Shown here: positions 34,049 through 43,228 of the stretch, piece after piece
Layout of the letters: every line of letters starts with the position of its first letter
How positions within the stretch are numbered: the stretch's first letter is position 1
DNA from: Thermococcus aggregans
Lineage (GTDB): Archaea; Methanobacteriota_B; Thermococci; Thermococcales; Thermococcaceae
Assembly (NCBI RefSeq): GCF_024022995.1
Contig: NZ_CP099582.1
Span: 1,116,001-1,180,000 of the forward strand
Reading direction: 5' to 3'
Length of the DNA: 64,000 bases
The notes under the pieces: model-generated
What the model was told of the DNA's origin: nothing
Databases searched by the model: none
What the model saw: the letters and a program-made list of their open reading frames with translations, nothing else
Position numbers and translations under genes: made by a program

Positions 34049-35917
34049 ATGGATCCTTTGGAGTACCTCAAAAATAGGCTTGAGCCAGAGCAGTTTGAGA
34101 AAATTAGGGCAATTGACAACCCTGAACTCCATGAATTTTTGGCAAAGTACATTGATCTTTTGAATCCTGCAAAGGTTTTTGTTTGCACAGATTCAAAGGA
34201 AGACGAAGACTATGTAAGAAGGAAAGCCATCGAATATGGGGAAGAGAAGCCACTTGCAATGGAGGGACATACTGTCCACTACGACGGCTATTATGACCAA
34301 GCCAGGGACAAGGCGAGAACTAAAATTTTAGTTCCCAAAGGAGTTGAGGTTCCATTCGTAAATACTATGGACAGAGAAGAGGGCCTTAGAGAGATTCATG
34401 AAATTATGAAGGACATAGCAAAGGGCAAAGAGCTGTTTGTGTGCTTCTTCGTTCTTGGACCCAAGAATTCTATTTTCACGATCCCTGCCGTTCAGCTTAC
34501 TGATTCCGCTTACGTTGCTCACAGCGAGTTCATACTTTACAGAAAGGGTTACGAGGAGTTTAAGCGGTTGGGAAGAGAGGCAAAATTCCTGAAGTTCGTG
34601 CATTCCGCAGGTGAGCTTGATGAGAGGAAGACAAGCAAAAACATAGACAAGAGAAGGATTTACATTGACCTTGAGGGGGAAACCGTTTACTCTGCAAACA
34701 CCCAATACGGCGGCAACACAATAGGGCTCAAAAAGCTTGCCTTTAGGCTTACGATTAGAAGGGCTGTCCAAGAAGGGTGGCTAAGTGAGCACATGTTCCT
34801 TATGCGTGTTAATGGGCCAAACGGCAGGAAAACTTACTTTACTGGGGCTTATCCCTCAATGTGCGGTAAAACCTCAACTGCGATGATTCCGTGGGAGAAC
34901 ATAGTGGGTGATGATTTAACGTTCATAGTTGACATGAAAGGAGAAGCAAGAGGAGCAAACGTTGAGAAGGGTGTTTTCGGAATAATTCAGGGAGTTAATC
35001 CGGAGGATGACCCAATAATTTGGCAGGTTCTTCACTCACCGAACGAGATAATCTTCTCAAATGTGCTCGTTAAAGACGGAAAACCCTACTGGAATGACAT
35101 GGGAATTCCAATTCCAGACGAAGGAGAAAACCACAGCGGAAAGTGGTGGAAAGGAAAGAAAGATGCAGAAGGCAATGAAATCCCACCGAGCCACAAAAAT
35201 GCCCGCTTTACCGTTAGCCTTGAGGCTTTCCCAAATGCTGATTTAGAAGCTTTAGAAGCCCCATGTGGTGTTAGGATTGGCGGCATGATATTTGGGGGCC
35301 GCGATAAGGACACTTGGCCTCCGGTTAGAGAGGCGTTTGACTGGGCACACGGAGTAGTTACCATGGGTGCGGCATTGGAAAGCGAAACCACAGCAGCAAC
35401 GCTTGGCAAAGAGGGAGTAAGGACATTTAACCCAATGGCAATTTTGGATTTCCTTAGCGTCCATATCGGGGACTACCTTAGGAACTACCTTGAATTTGAG
35501 AAAAAGCTGAGGATAAAGCCAAAGATATTTGCCGTTAACTACTTCCTTAGGGATGAAAACGGCAACTGGCTGAACCATAAGCTCGACAAGGCAGTATGGC
35601 TTAAGTGGATGGAGCTTAGAGTTCATGGCGATGTCGATGCCATAAAGACCCCGGTTGGCTACATTCCAAAATATGAAGACCTTAAGAAGCTCTTCAAGGA
35701 GGTTCTTAACAAGGACTACAGCAGAGAGGATTACGAAAAGCAGTTTACCATTAGGGTTCCAGAATTTTTAGCTAAGATAGAGAGGATTGAAAAGATTTAT
35801 AGGGATGTTGGCAATATCCCTGAAGAGCTCTTTAAGATTTTAGAGGGAGAAAAGCAAAGACTCCTTGAAGCAAGAGAAAAATATGGTGATTATATATCAC
35901 CATTCCAGTTTGAGTGA
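34049..35917 (+). CDS. pckG: Phosphoenolpyruvate carboxykinase (GTP)
   Basis: 622 residues, typical for GTP-type enzymes. AYPSMCGKTSTAMIPW near residue 270 is the kinase-1a P-loop with the reactive Cys; DDLTFIVDMKGEARG is kinase 2; GMIFGGRDKDT and AATLGKEGVRTFNPMAILDF are nucleotide-binding segments. It interconverts oxaloacetate and PEP, connecting C4 acids to gluconeogenesis. Near the end, ATGGTGAT-TATAT-ATCACCAT (35883-35903) forms a strong inverted repeat inside the coding sequence. Confidence 0.97.
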   Translation: MDPLEYLKNRLEPEQFEKIRAIDNPELHEFLAKYIDLLNPAKVFVCTDSKEDEDYVRRKAIEYGEEKPLAMEGHTVHYDGYYDQARDKARTKILVPKGVEVPFVNTMDREEGLREIHEIMKDIAKGKELFVCFFVLGPKNSIFTIPAVQLTDSAYVAHSEFILYRKGYEEFKRLGREAKFLKFVHSAGELDERKTSKNIDKRRIYIDLEGETVYSANTQYGGNTIGLKKLAFRLTIRRAVQEGWLSEHMFLMRVNGPNGRKTYFTGAYPSMCGKTSTAMIPWENIVGDDLTFIVDMKGEARGANVEKGVFGIIQGVNPEDDPIIWQVLHSPNEIIFSNVLVKDGKPYWNDMGIPIPDEGENHSGKWWKGKKDAEGNEIPPSHKNARFTVSLEAFPNADLEALEAPCGVRIGGMIFGGRDKDTWPPVREAFDWAHGVVTMGAALESETTAATLGKEGVRTFNPMAILDFLSVHIGDYLRNYLEFEKKLRIKPKIFAVNYFLRDENGNWLNHKLDKAVWLKWMELRVHGDVDAIKTPVGYIPKYEDLKKLFKEVLNKDYSREDYEKQFTIRVPEFLAKIERIEKIYRDVGNIPEELFKILEGEKQRLLEAREKYGDYISPFQFE

Positions 35918-36055
35918 GGTCTTTTTCTTTTATCACTCTATTTTTACGAGCTTTTTCATAAGTTGAGGTCACCATAACCTTTTTATAGGATTTTTTGGAG
36001 ATTTATTCGGAGAGCAAAACAATAGCGGAGGGAGCAGAGATGAGGGGGGATGAAT

Positions 36056-37240
36056 ATGAAAAACCTCCAAGTAGTTCTTGGAAGGGAGCTTTCAGAGAAA
36101 TTCAGAGAAGCATTAGTAGCAATTCCGGCTATTATAGCCTGTCTGGTTATGGACTTCTTTGCTGGGGCGTTTTTGGGGAGGTTTTTTGAGAAAATTATGT
36201 TGAGCTATCCCGTTATATTCGTAATTCTCCCGGGTCTTATGGGGTTGAGGGGCAATATTTTTGGTGCAATGGCTTCTCGTTTTACAACGATGCTTCATCT
36301 CGGTGAGATGGAACCAAAGCTGAGAGATAAGAATGTTGTGAAAAACATTTTCTTGAGTATTCTACTATCTCTTCTTCCAGCGATTGTGTTGTGGACTGTA
36401 GGAGTTTTTAAGATGGGAAACGTTATATCCGGTTTAATAGTGCTTTTAATAGTGCTAACTTCTACTATTTTCGTCAGCCTAATAATGGGTTATGCAACTG
36501 CACTTGCCACGGTATTTCCTTTTAAGAAAGGTATTGACCCGGACACAGTGGCAGCACCTCTGGTAACTTCCGCTGGAGATCTCGTCACGATGCCTTTTTT
36601 GCTGTTTTTTATCCTTCTTTATGAAGATGTTCCTCATATTTTTGATGGTTTAGTAGTTTTGGCGTTTTTGCTTTTGCTGGTTATGCTCCTTAAAATAAAG
36701 TTTGAAAGTGAAGATAGGCAGATGATTAGAGAGATTCTGGGAATTATTGGGGTTTTAGCATTACTATCGAGCATCTCGGGAGGACTGCTCGAATCATACA
36801 GTGAAGTCATTTATGCATCTGTTGCATTCAGCGTTATGTACCCTGCAATACTTGGTACCGCTGGAAGCTATGGATCAATTATTGGAGCAAAAACCTCAAC
36901 GAAGCTCCACCTTGGAGAAATAGAGGGCCTTCTTAACAGAGACTCCATTCTGGATATTTTTGTATATTTCCTGACCAGCTTTGTTATAGCCATTCTAATG
37001 AACTTAATGGCAATTGGCGTGGTAAAGCTAAGCTTAGGTAAGGCTGTGGGAATTATCTATCCGTTTATCTTTCTTTACCCCTTGTTGGTTTTGGTTAATA
37101 TGTTTTTGGGATATTTCCTTGCGATAGCCTTTGATAGGCTTGGCTTAGACCCAGATAATGTCACAGTTCCGACGATAACAACTTTGGCCGACATCTTTTC
37201 AACACTATTCACCGTTGGCGTTGCCCATCTAATTGTTTAG
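36056..37240 (+). CDS. SLC41/MgtE-C-type divalent cation transporter, two-repeat
   Basis: 394 residues, about ten membrane segments in two homologous halves. Each has the pore motif: LPGLMGLRGNIFGAMASRFT and LGTAGSYGSIIGAKTSTKLH, both followed by LHLGE; then PDTVAAPLVTSAGD and PDNVTVPTITTLAD, the acidic cation-binding segments. The fold is that of the membrane domain of MgtE or eukaryotic SLC41, but there is no CBS or N domain. GGGGGGATGAAT precedes the ATG at 36056, an earlier ATG at 36050 being less well spaced. It is followed by two PhoU/TrkA-C proteins in one operon. Confidence 0.88.
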   Translation: MKNLQVVLGRELSEKFREALVAIPAIIACLVMDFFAGAFLGRFFEKIMLSYPVIFVILPGLMGLRGNIFGAMASRFTTMLHLGEMEPKLRDKNVVKNIFLSILLSLLPAIVLWTVGVFKMGNVISGLIVLLIVLTSTIFVSLIMGYATALATVFPFKKGIDPDTVAAPLVTSAGDLVTMPFLLFFILLYEDVPHIFDGLVVLAFLLLLVMLLKIKFESEDRQMIREILGIIGVLALLSSISGGLLESYSEVIYASVAFSVMYPAILGTAGSYGSIIGAKTSTKLHLGEIEGLLNRDSILDIFVYFLTSFVIAILMNLMAIGVVKLSLGKAVGIIYPFIFLYPLLVLVNMFLGYFLAIAFDRLGLDPDNVTVPTITTLADIFSTLFTVGVAHLIV

Positions 37241-37299
37241 TCTAAGAAAAAACCTTAAAAGAAAACGGTGGATGAGATAAAAATGGGAGGATAGGAGGA

Positions 37300-37917
37300 A
37301 TGGAAGAGTTTGAAGAGTTTGAGTACCAACCCAAAAGCGTTAAGGAAATTTTCATAGAGATGAAAAACATTGTGGAACTCATGGTTGACCTTGCTTATAC
37401 GGCAATTCTCTTCGGAGACAAGGAAATAGCCGAAGAAGTACTAGATCTTGAGGAGAGAATGGATTTGCTTAACTACCACCTAATGACCCATGCTGTTTTG
37501 GCAGCAAGGAGCCCAAAAGAGGCGGAGCAGATAACCTCCCTTCTCCAGATGGCAAACTCCATAGAGGACATCTCAAACGCCGCTGGAGACCTTGCAAAAA
37601 TGGTTCTTGAAGGGGTTGAACTTCATCCGGTGATTACAGAGGCAATTATGGAAAGTGAGGAGGTAATAACAAAAATCCCCGTATCTGGCGATTCGGTTAT
37701 TGTGGGAAAAACACTTGGGGAGCTTGATCTAGCCACGAATACCGGTGTTTGGATAATAGCCGTCAAGAGGGGCAAGAGGTGGATTTTTGCTCCGGATAAA
37801 GACTTCAAGATAAAGCCGGGAGATATTTTGATTGGAAGGGGAACTCATACTTCCGTTGAACACCTTAAAGAAATCGCCAGAGGGGCTATCAGGGTGGTTG
37901 GTGATGAAAGAGCTTGA
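37300..37917 (+). CDS. PhoU-like plus TrkA-C domain regulator (first)
   Basis: 205 residues. The N-terminal half is a PhoU-like helical domain (VKEIFIEMKNIVELMVDLAY, EEVLDLEERMDLLNYHLMTH). The C-terminal half is a TrkA-C/RCK-C domain (DSVIVGKTLGELDLATNTGV then KPGDILIGRG), which binds small ligands. Such proteins usually gate ion transporters. Sited just after the SLC41-like gene, it probably senses a ligand for that transporter. It overlaps its paralogue by 14 bases. Confidence 0.85.
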   Translation: MEEFEEFEYQPKSVKEIFIEMKNIVELMVDLAYTAILFGDKEIAEEVLDLEERMDLLNYHLMTHAVLAARSPKEAEQITSLLQMANSIEDISNAAGDLAKMVLEGVELHPVITEAIMESEEVITKIPVSGDSVIVGKTLGELDLATNTGVWIIAVKRGKRWIFAPDKDFKIKPGDILIGRGTHTSVEHLKEIARGAIRVVGDERA

Positions 37918-38497
37918 AGAGATAAAGGATTGTCTCATAGAAATGAAAAACCTCTCTTCCCTTATGGTCGACCTTGCCTTCTCCTCTGTCATGTACAATA
38001 GCGAAGACATAGCTGATGAAGTATACCTTCTTGAAGAAAAGATGGACGAGCTCACGTTAAAAGTTAAGAAACTTGCCCTGAGAGCAGCTAAACATGAAGA
38101 AAACCCTGAAAAGCTTCTCAGTATAATTGAAATGGCAACAATAAATGAGCAGATAAGCGATTCCGCTTATGAGATAGCCGACATTGTTCTTAGAGATGTT
38201 GAGCCCCACCCCATAATAAGGAAAATAATGCACGACGTTGAGGAAGAAATAGGGCGCATAAAGGTGAACAAGGGATCAATACTTATAGGGCAGTCTTTAA
38301 AACAGCTCAAGCTTCCGACAAAAGTGGGTGTAAGGTTGATTGCAATAAAGAGGAACGGAAGGTACATCTACAACCCCTCTAAGGACGAGAAAATTAAAGA
38401 GGGGGACATATTGATAGCCGTAGGCTCAGGAATTGACCGTCTGAGGGAACTCTCCAACGAAAAAGGTGAGGAAGGGGAATTTATAGAGGAGGAATAA
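37904..38497 (+). CDS. PhoU-like plus TrkA-C domain regulator (second)
   Basis: 197 residues from the ATG at 37904, inside the end of the first paralogue behind GGTTGGTG. Same layout: PhoU-like helices (EEIKDCLIEMKNLSSLMVDL, DEVYLLEEKMDEL), then TrkA-C domain (GSILIGQSLKQLKLPTKVGV, KEGDILIAVGSG). The acidic tail EEGEFIEEE is unlike the first. The two paralogues likely form a heteromeric sensor for the upstream transporter. Confidence 0.85.
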   Translation: MKELEEIKDCLIEMKNLSSLMVDLAFSSVMYNSEDIADEVYLLEEKMDELTLKVKKLALRAAKHEENPEKLLSIIEMATINEQISDSAYEIADIVLRDVEPHPIIRKIMHDVEEEIGRIKVNKGSILIGQSLKQLKLPTKVGVRLIAIKRNGRYIYNPSKDEKIKEGDILIAVGSGIDRLRELSNEKGEEGEFIEEE

Positions 38498-38547
38498 TTA
38501 TAAACCCTTCCAGTTATTTCTTTTGGAAAGAAAATGGAGGCTTTGAC

Positions 38548-39018
38548 ATGAAAGTAGAAGGATTTGTGGCAAGTTTAAAAAACGCTGAAAGTATTGAGGA
38601 GCTTTTTAATATCCTTGAGGAAAAGGGTGCGCCCCTTGTAGAGCTTGATGACCAGAAGATCCTTGTGGTTGTTGAAGGGGACTTTGAGGGGAAGCCATTT
38701 TGGACTGAAATAAACGGTAAAAAGGCCAACTTTGCCCTTGGAGATGCGATGTTAAACTCCGCGAGTTTCCCCTTTAAGTGCAAGAAGCCCTACACCGGTG
38801 GAAACGCTATCTTTGTGAACTTTGAGAACATAGAAAGTGACGAATTCCTAGTTGCTTACAGGTCAGACGATACCACAAGGGCATTTCACGTAAAAGATTC
38901 CAATGTTGAGAAGATCGATGAAAAGAAATATGAAGAGCTTATTCCCAAGATGGGGGAGTTCAAAGTTAAGGGCTTCTCCGAAGAGCAGATGGACATGATG
39001 GGTGCTTTCTTTGGTTAA
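38548..39018 (+). CDS. Conserved-looking hypothetical protein
   Basis: 156 residues, soluble and acidic; I do not recognise the family. Two helices at the N-terminus (FVASLKNAESIEELFNILEE) are followed by beta-rich sequence (ILVVVEGDFEGKPFWTEING) and a KCKKPYTGGNAIFVNF segment. The C-terminus ends in EEQMDMMGAFFG. GGAGG lies before the ATG. It follows the regulator pair by 50 bases and may belong to the same transcript. It overlaps the metallophosphoesterase gene on the other strand by 4 bases. Confidence 0.8.
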   Translation: MKVEGFVASLKNAESIEELFNILEEKGAPLVELDDQKILVVVEGDFEGKPFWTEINGKKANFALGDAMLNSASFPFKCKKPYTGGNAIFVNFENIESDEFLVAYRSDDTTRAFHVKDSNVEKIDEKKYEELIPKMGEFKVKGFSEEQMDMMGAFFG

Positions 39019-40526
39019 GCCCATGGCACTTTTGTTTTTATTTTCCATATTCCAAGAAGCTTTCTTGATCCCCAGGTTGCCTGTATTTCAAACGCCGCTA
39101 TCATGTCTTCATAGACATCTATTAAATTAAAGGAGTTTCCAAATGGGTTTCTATGGAGCTCCCAGCTTATTGATCCAGCGTTTATTATGGGTGTTTCTTC
39201 AACTTTTATCCCAAGCGTGTTGCCCCCGTGCCCGGTTAAGACTAAATTCGCTTTTTCGTCGGTTAGTATCTTCAATACGTTGCCCCCATCTTCCAAGAAC
39301 CCTATCTCCCTGCTCTTGGGTATCGGTATTATGTTGTGGTGCATTATAACAACCCTAAACTTTTCTTCGTGTTCCCTTAAGTGTTTCCTTAAAATCCTCT
39401 GGCCTATTCTTCCTACAACGCCTATCGGGGTTTCATATTGTGCTGAAATTATTGGTATAAACACAAAATCGCCGAGTTCTACAATATCTGGCTCCCCAAA
39501 ATACTCATTGAAAAGATCGTAGCCAAGGTAGGTAATATCGTTGTGGCCAGGCACTATAATCTTTTTCGGCTTAATCTTTTCCCAGAATTCATAGGCTTTT
39601 GCATAATATCTCTCAGTTCCAACATCTACTATATCTCCACAGTGTATAACTAAGTCTGGCCTATACTTCTCGTTAATAGCCTTAATCGCATTTTCCAAAA
39701 CCCTCTCTCTAAAGTAAACCCTATCCGATACATTGCTCTCGCTCATCTGAACTATTCTCAGCAATCTCTTTTTCTTTGGGACGAAGATTCTTTGCTTTCT
39801 GGTTTTAAAGTCTCTCTGGATTACCTCTCCTGTAACTCGCTTTATGCTCACTGAAATCTTTCCATCGTTTTTAATTTTGATTATGTTGTAGCTGTTCACA
39901 TCGCCTTTTCTTGTTTTCCTGCACGAAGTACAACCCGCATTTGCCACAACGAGGCTCTCAACTTTGTAGACGTTGGGAACATGCTTGTGTCCGCAGATGT
40001 AAAGGGTGACATCGTGCTTTAGAAGTAAGTCCAGAACGTCCCCTGCATTAAATAAGACGTTCCTCTCTCTTCCCGTATCGGGGAGGGGAATTAGATGATG
40101 ATGGGCAGCAACAATCTTGAATTTTTTGTGCGAATATTCCTCAAGCTTTTCTTTGAGCCATTTAAACTTGTATCCACCTATTCTTCCATCGCTTAAGTCC
40201 GGGATTGTTGAATCAACCCATATGATAACGAGATCTCCTTTTTCGTAAACCCCATTTAGAGGCCCTATGTATTTCTCAAAGAGCTCGTAGCCCACGTTCC
40301 TTGCATCGTGGTTTCCGGGGACGACTATTAGAGGTTTCTTGATCTTTTTTAGTTCATAGCTTGCCCTCTCGTACTCTTCCCTCAGTCCCTCGTTTGTTAC
40401 ATCTCCAGTATGAATAACTATGTCATAATCAAGTGTGTTGATTTCGTTGGCTATTAAGTCGTAGGCGTATCCCTTGTAAGCCTCCCCACTGGTTATGTGC
40501 GTGTCGCTTATGTGGGCTATCTTCAT
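39015..40526 (-). CDS. Tandem-duplicated metallophosphoesterase
   Basis: 503 residues in two homologous halves. The first (1-250) has complete calcineurin-like motifs: HISDTH, HTGDVTNEG, PGNHDARN, AAHHHL and CGHKHVP, all needed for two metals. The second (about 258-503) keeps HCGDIVDVG, MHHNIIP and LTGHGGN, but the first motif is degenerate (MSESNV) and GNHD reads GHND. So only the first half may be active. Near residues 200-205 a CTSC pair is present. It is the last gene of the cDPG operon, six bases after the CBS protein, which suggests a phosphate ester linked to that pathway as substrate (inference). Confidence 0.9.
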   Translation of the reverse strand: MKIAHISDTHITSGEAYKGYAYDLIANEINTLDYDIVIHTGDVTNEGLREEYERASYELKKIKKPLIVVPGNHDARNVGYELFEKYIGPLNGVYEKGDLVIIWVDSTIPDLSDGRIGGYKFKWLKEKLEEYSHKKFKIVAAHHHLIPLPDTGRERNVLFNAGDVLDLLLKHDVTLYICGHKHVPNVYKVESLVVANAGCTSCRKTRKGDVNSYNIIKIKNDGKISVSIKRVTGEVIQRDFKTRKQRIFVPKKKRLLRIVQMSESNVSDRVYFRERVLENAIKAINEKYRPDLVIHCGDIVDVGTERYYAKAYEFWEKIKPKKIIVPGHNDITYLGYDLFNEYFGEPDIVELGDFVFIPIISAQYETPIGVVGRIGQRILRKHLREHEEKFRVVIMHHNIIPIPKSREIGFLEDGGNVLKILTDEKANLVLTGHGGNTLGIKVEETPIINAGSISWELHRNPFGNSFNLIDVYEDMIAAFEIQATWGSRKLLGIWKIKTKVPWA

Positions 40527-40532
40527 AGTTTC

Positions 40533-40943
40533 TCACTCCGCCGCTATTGAAGTTTCCAGCTTTCTTCTACTTGCCTCAAGCAGATCACTTAGCGTAAAGA
40601 TTCCGACAACTTTTTCTCCTTCTCTAACCAGCATGTGCTTTATTCTTTTTGCCGCCATAATCTTCAGAACTTCCTTTAGAGGGGTATTTGTATCTACAGT
40701 AATGAGTTCTTTTGTCATAATCTCCTTTACGGGGGTCGTATAGGGCAAGCCGGGGACGATAACCCTTCTAATAACATCGCTTTTTGTGAAGAAACCCACT
40801 ACGTTGTCTTTTTCGTCAATAACCACGAGAGAACCGATGTCAAACTCCACCATAACCTTACAGGCCTCTTGAACGGTATCGTTGGGTCTTACGCCTATGA
40901 GCTTCTTCGTCATATAAACTTTAATGGGGGCGTTTTCATCCAT
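40533..40943 (-). CDS. CBS-domain pair protein
   Basis: 136 residues made of two CBS domains: the first from VYMTKKLIGVRPNDTVQEAC to VGFFTKSDVI, the second from EIMTKELITVDTNTPLKEVL to VGIFTLSDLL. CBS pairs bind adenine nucleotides or SAM and report energy state. GGTGAGTCCC precedes the ATG at 40943. Between the 2-phosphoglycerate kinase and the phosphoesterase, it may regulate one of them. Confidence 0.92.
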   Translation of the reverse strand: MDENAPIKVYMTKKLIGVRPNDTVQEACKVMVEFDIGSLVVIDEKDNVVGFFTKSDVIRRVIVPGLPYTTPVKEIMTKELITVDTNTPLKEVLKIMAAKRIKHMLVREGEKVVGIFTLSDLLEASRRKLETSIAAE

Positions 40944-41005
40944 GGGACTCACCATAAGAAGCTCTCAAACACTAGTTAGCCTAGGAAAATAAAAGAGTTT
41001 TGTCA

Positions 41006-41905
41006 TTAAATTGAAAGCTTGATACCTTTTTCCTTAAGCCGTTTTGGTATTTCCTCCATAAGATGGCTCATTATAGCGTTTATAGATTTTTCAAGCTCCA
41101 CATTTTCTATAATCGGAATTCCGTATTCTTTCGCTTTCTCTATTAGATAATCCTGGATGCGCAGTATGTTGTCGATGTTCTTCACGTAGTACTCGGCGGG
41201 TCTAAGGCTGTATCGAGCCCTTTCATGAAATCTCGCTTCAAGCGACTCGCTGTTTTTCACGGTTATCAAGTACATAAAGCTCCTGTCATTCAAATTTACA
41301 TAGCCCGGAACAAGGTGTATGCCCTCTATTATTGTATTGAAACCCTCCTTATATGAACGCTCTACGACGGCGTTCACTCCCACTGTTACATATCTAACTT
41401 GGCTCTCAAATCCATATATGAGCGGATCTACATCTTTTGGTAGGTTTCTGAGTTCTCTCCATGCCAGGAATGAGGAGGTATGGATTGCTGGCAGTAGATC
41501 TTTGCTTATTATCTTCCTCATGACCTCTCTAACGGTGTCAGTCCCTATGACGGTTCTAATTCCAAGTCTAAAAGCTAACTCCGTTGCAAGTGTGGACTTT
41601 CCAACTCCGGTCGCTCCTCCGAGAAGGATTATCATTGGGTACTTCAGCCTTCTAAGCTCGTGCCAGAAGAGGTATTTCTTAGCGGCATCTTTAAGCCCAT
41701 GCTCCAGCAGCTTCTCATATGTTATCCTTCGAATCTCATCTTTGGTAATGACCTTTACGTTCTTTTTCTCAAGTTCCTTCACTATCTCAGCCGCTATTGA
41801 ATATGCTATTCCCACATCGACACCGGTTGATGTTATTGATCTTGTCAAGATTCCCCGCGAAAAGGGTATCTTGGTCTTCTTTTCGGGATCAACGACGATT
41901 ATCAT
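41006..41905 (-). CDS. 2-phosphoglycerate kinase
   Basis: 299 residues. An N-terminal ATP-cone-like domain (about 1-85) precedes a P-loop kinase with GGATGVGKSTLATELA, then GTDTVREVMR and TIIEGIHLVPG. This is the archaeal 2-phosphoglycerate kinase that forms 2,3-diphosphoglycerate, precursor of the cyclic thermoprotectant. Its ATG overlaps the stop of cpgS as ATGA, so the two steps are translationally coupled. Confidence 0.93.
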   Translation of the reverse strand: MIIVVDPEKKTKIPFSRGILTRSITSTGVDVGIAYSIAAEIVKELEKKNVKVITKDEIRRITYEKLLEHGLKDAAKKYLFWHELRRLKYPMIILLGGATGVGKSTLATELAFRLGIRTVIGTDTVREVMRKIISKDLLPAIHTSSFLAWRELRNLPKDVDPLIYGFESQVRYVTVGVNAVVERSYKEGFNTIIEGIHLVPGYVNLNDRSFMYLITVKNSESLEARFHERARYSLRPAEYYVKNIDNILRIQDYLIEKAKEYGIPIIENVELEKSINAIMSHLMEEIPKRLKEKGIKLSI

Positions 41906-43206
41906 TTGCCCTCACCTTTGAGCTCTCTCCCAATCCTCAAAACTGCCTCTCTTAAGTCCTTGCCGTCTATATTTATCGGTTCATTGTCTAGGTATATTAC
42001 ATCCTTTCCTGCCTTAAGGGCTTCTTTTGTGACAACATCTACGGCTGCCGCTTTTAGTTCCACTATAACAGCATCGTAGTTAGCAAAGCGCTTTAAATCT
42101 TCCCTGAGCTTTGCCCTGTTTGCTAAGTTGGAGCTCTTTCCAACTATTTCTGCTCCATAGTTATTTTCCAGATATGCTGCAGCCTTCTCAAGCCCCTCTG
42201 GCGGTGCGGTCATAACAAGGAGGGCTTTTTTGCCCTCTACTTCTCCCAGTGGTCTTGGTCTAAAGGCCGTTAAATGGATATCGGCTTCTGGGTTTATATC
42301 TCTTAGAACCCTATTGAGTTCTTCGAGCTTATCTTTACTTACCATGTCAGCCAGAGTAACAACAATTAAATCCGCTAGCCCTACCCTGAAGGGACCAAAA
42401 TAGCTCTTTATGAACTCAATCCTCTGGGTTGCTCCAACGACAGTTATGTATTTGTCCGCTTTAACTGCAGGGAAAGTCGCACCACTTCCCTCCAGTATTA
42501 CTATGTCCCCTTCAAGTTTTTCTGCAAGCTTTACTCCTTTATCAACTATGTCAAAAAAGCTGAAACCTGCCATTCCTCCTCCACATCTTCTACATCCAAT
42601 AGTTAGAACCCTAGCTGTTAGGGCGTCTTCAAAATGGTCAGAGGCTGCATGCTTTCCAGAGTCCGCAATTTTTACCAAAAACTCGGGAGTTATCTCTATC
42701 TTGTTACCCTCAATTATCTCGGGCTCTTTCGGTCCTCCTCTACCCATGGTAACAATTATGGGCTTTGCAATTTCCTTTAAAGTCCTCGCAACAAAACCAC
42801 TTACCGCTGTTTTTCCCACTCTCTTTCCAGTGCCAAGTATTGTGAGGCTTGGTTTGTTAATTTTAATCATTTCCTTTGGAGAGAACTCAAAATCAGCACC
42901 TCTGTATCTTACGCTGTGCTTTAAGAGTATTGCTGCTATTCTAAAGCGGTCTTCATAGTTCAGCACGGGCTCATCGCTGAGGTCAATAACTTCTTCAATA
43001 TCGTTCTCCCTAATAGCCCTCTCAATTTCGATAAGGTAATTCTCGCCATAATACAGCTTAACACCTATTTTTTCCTCTAATGAGTTTATATCCCCTATTT
43101 TTTCCGTACCTCCCAAGAATACCGCACAGCACACATCTCCGAGCTGTTTTATAGCCCATGCGGTTACATCAGGATAGTGCTCACCATCAATAAGCACCAT
43201 TCTCAT
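41902..43206 (-). CDS. cpgS: Cyclic 2,3-diphosphoglycerate synthetase
   Basis: 434 residues. N-terminal LIDGEHYPDVTAWAI; P-loop GTGKRVGKTAVSG near residue 126; VTMGRGGPKEPE; ILEGSGATFPAV; and RRCGGGMAGFSFFD. These match the cyclic 2,3-diphosphoglycerate synthetase of methanogens, which closes the phosphoanhydride ring using ATP. cDPG is a phosphate store and protein stabiliser in Methanothermus and Methanopyrus. First gene of a four-gene operon. GGGTGGAAAA precedes the ATG. Confidence 0.93.
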   Translation of the reverse strand: MRMVLIDGEHYPDVTAWAIKQLGDVCCAVFLGGTEKIGDINSLEEKIGVKLYYGENYLIEIERAIRENDIEEVIDLSDEPVLNYEDRFRIAAILLKHSVRYRGADFEFSPKEMIKINKPSLTILGTGKRVGKTAVSGFVARTLKEIAKPIIVTMGRGGPKEPEIIEGNKIEITPEFLVKIADSGKHAASDHFEDALTARVLTIGCRRCGGGMAGFSFFDIVDKGVKLAEKLEGDIVILEGSGATFPAVKADKYITVVGATQRIEFIKSYFGPFRVGLADLIVVTLADMVSKDKLEELNRVLRDINPEADIHLTAFRPRPLGEVEGKKALLVMTAPPEGLEKAAAYLENNYGAEIVGKSSNLANRAKLREDLKRFANYDAVIVELKAAAVDVVTKEALKAGKDVIYLDNEPINIDGKDLREAVLRIGRELKGEGK

Positions 43207-43228
43207 TTTTCCACCCTTAGAAGTTTAA

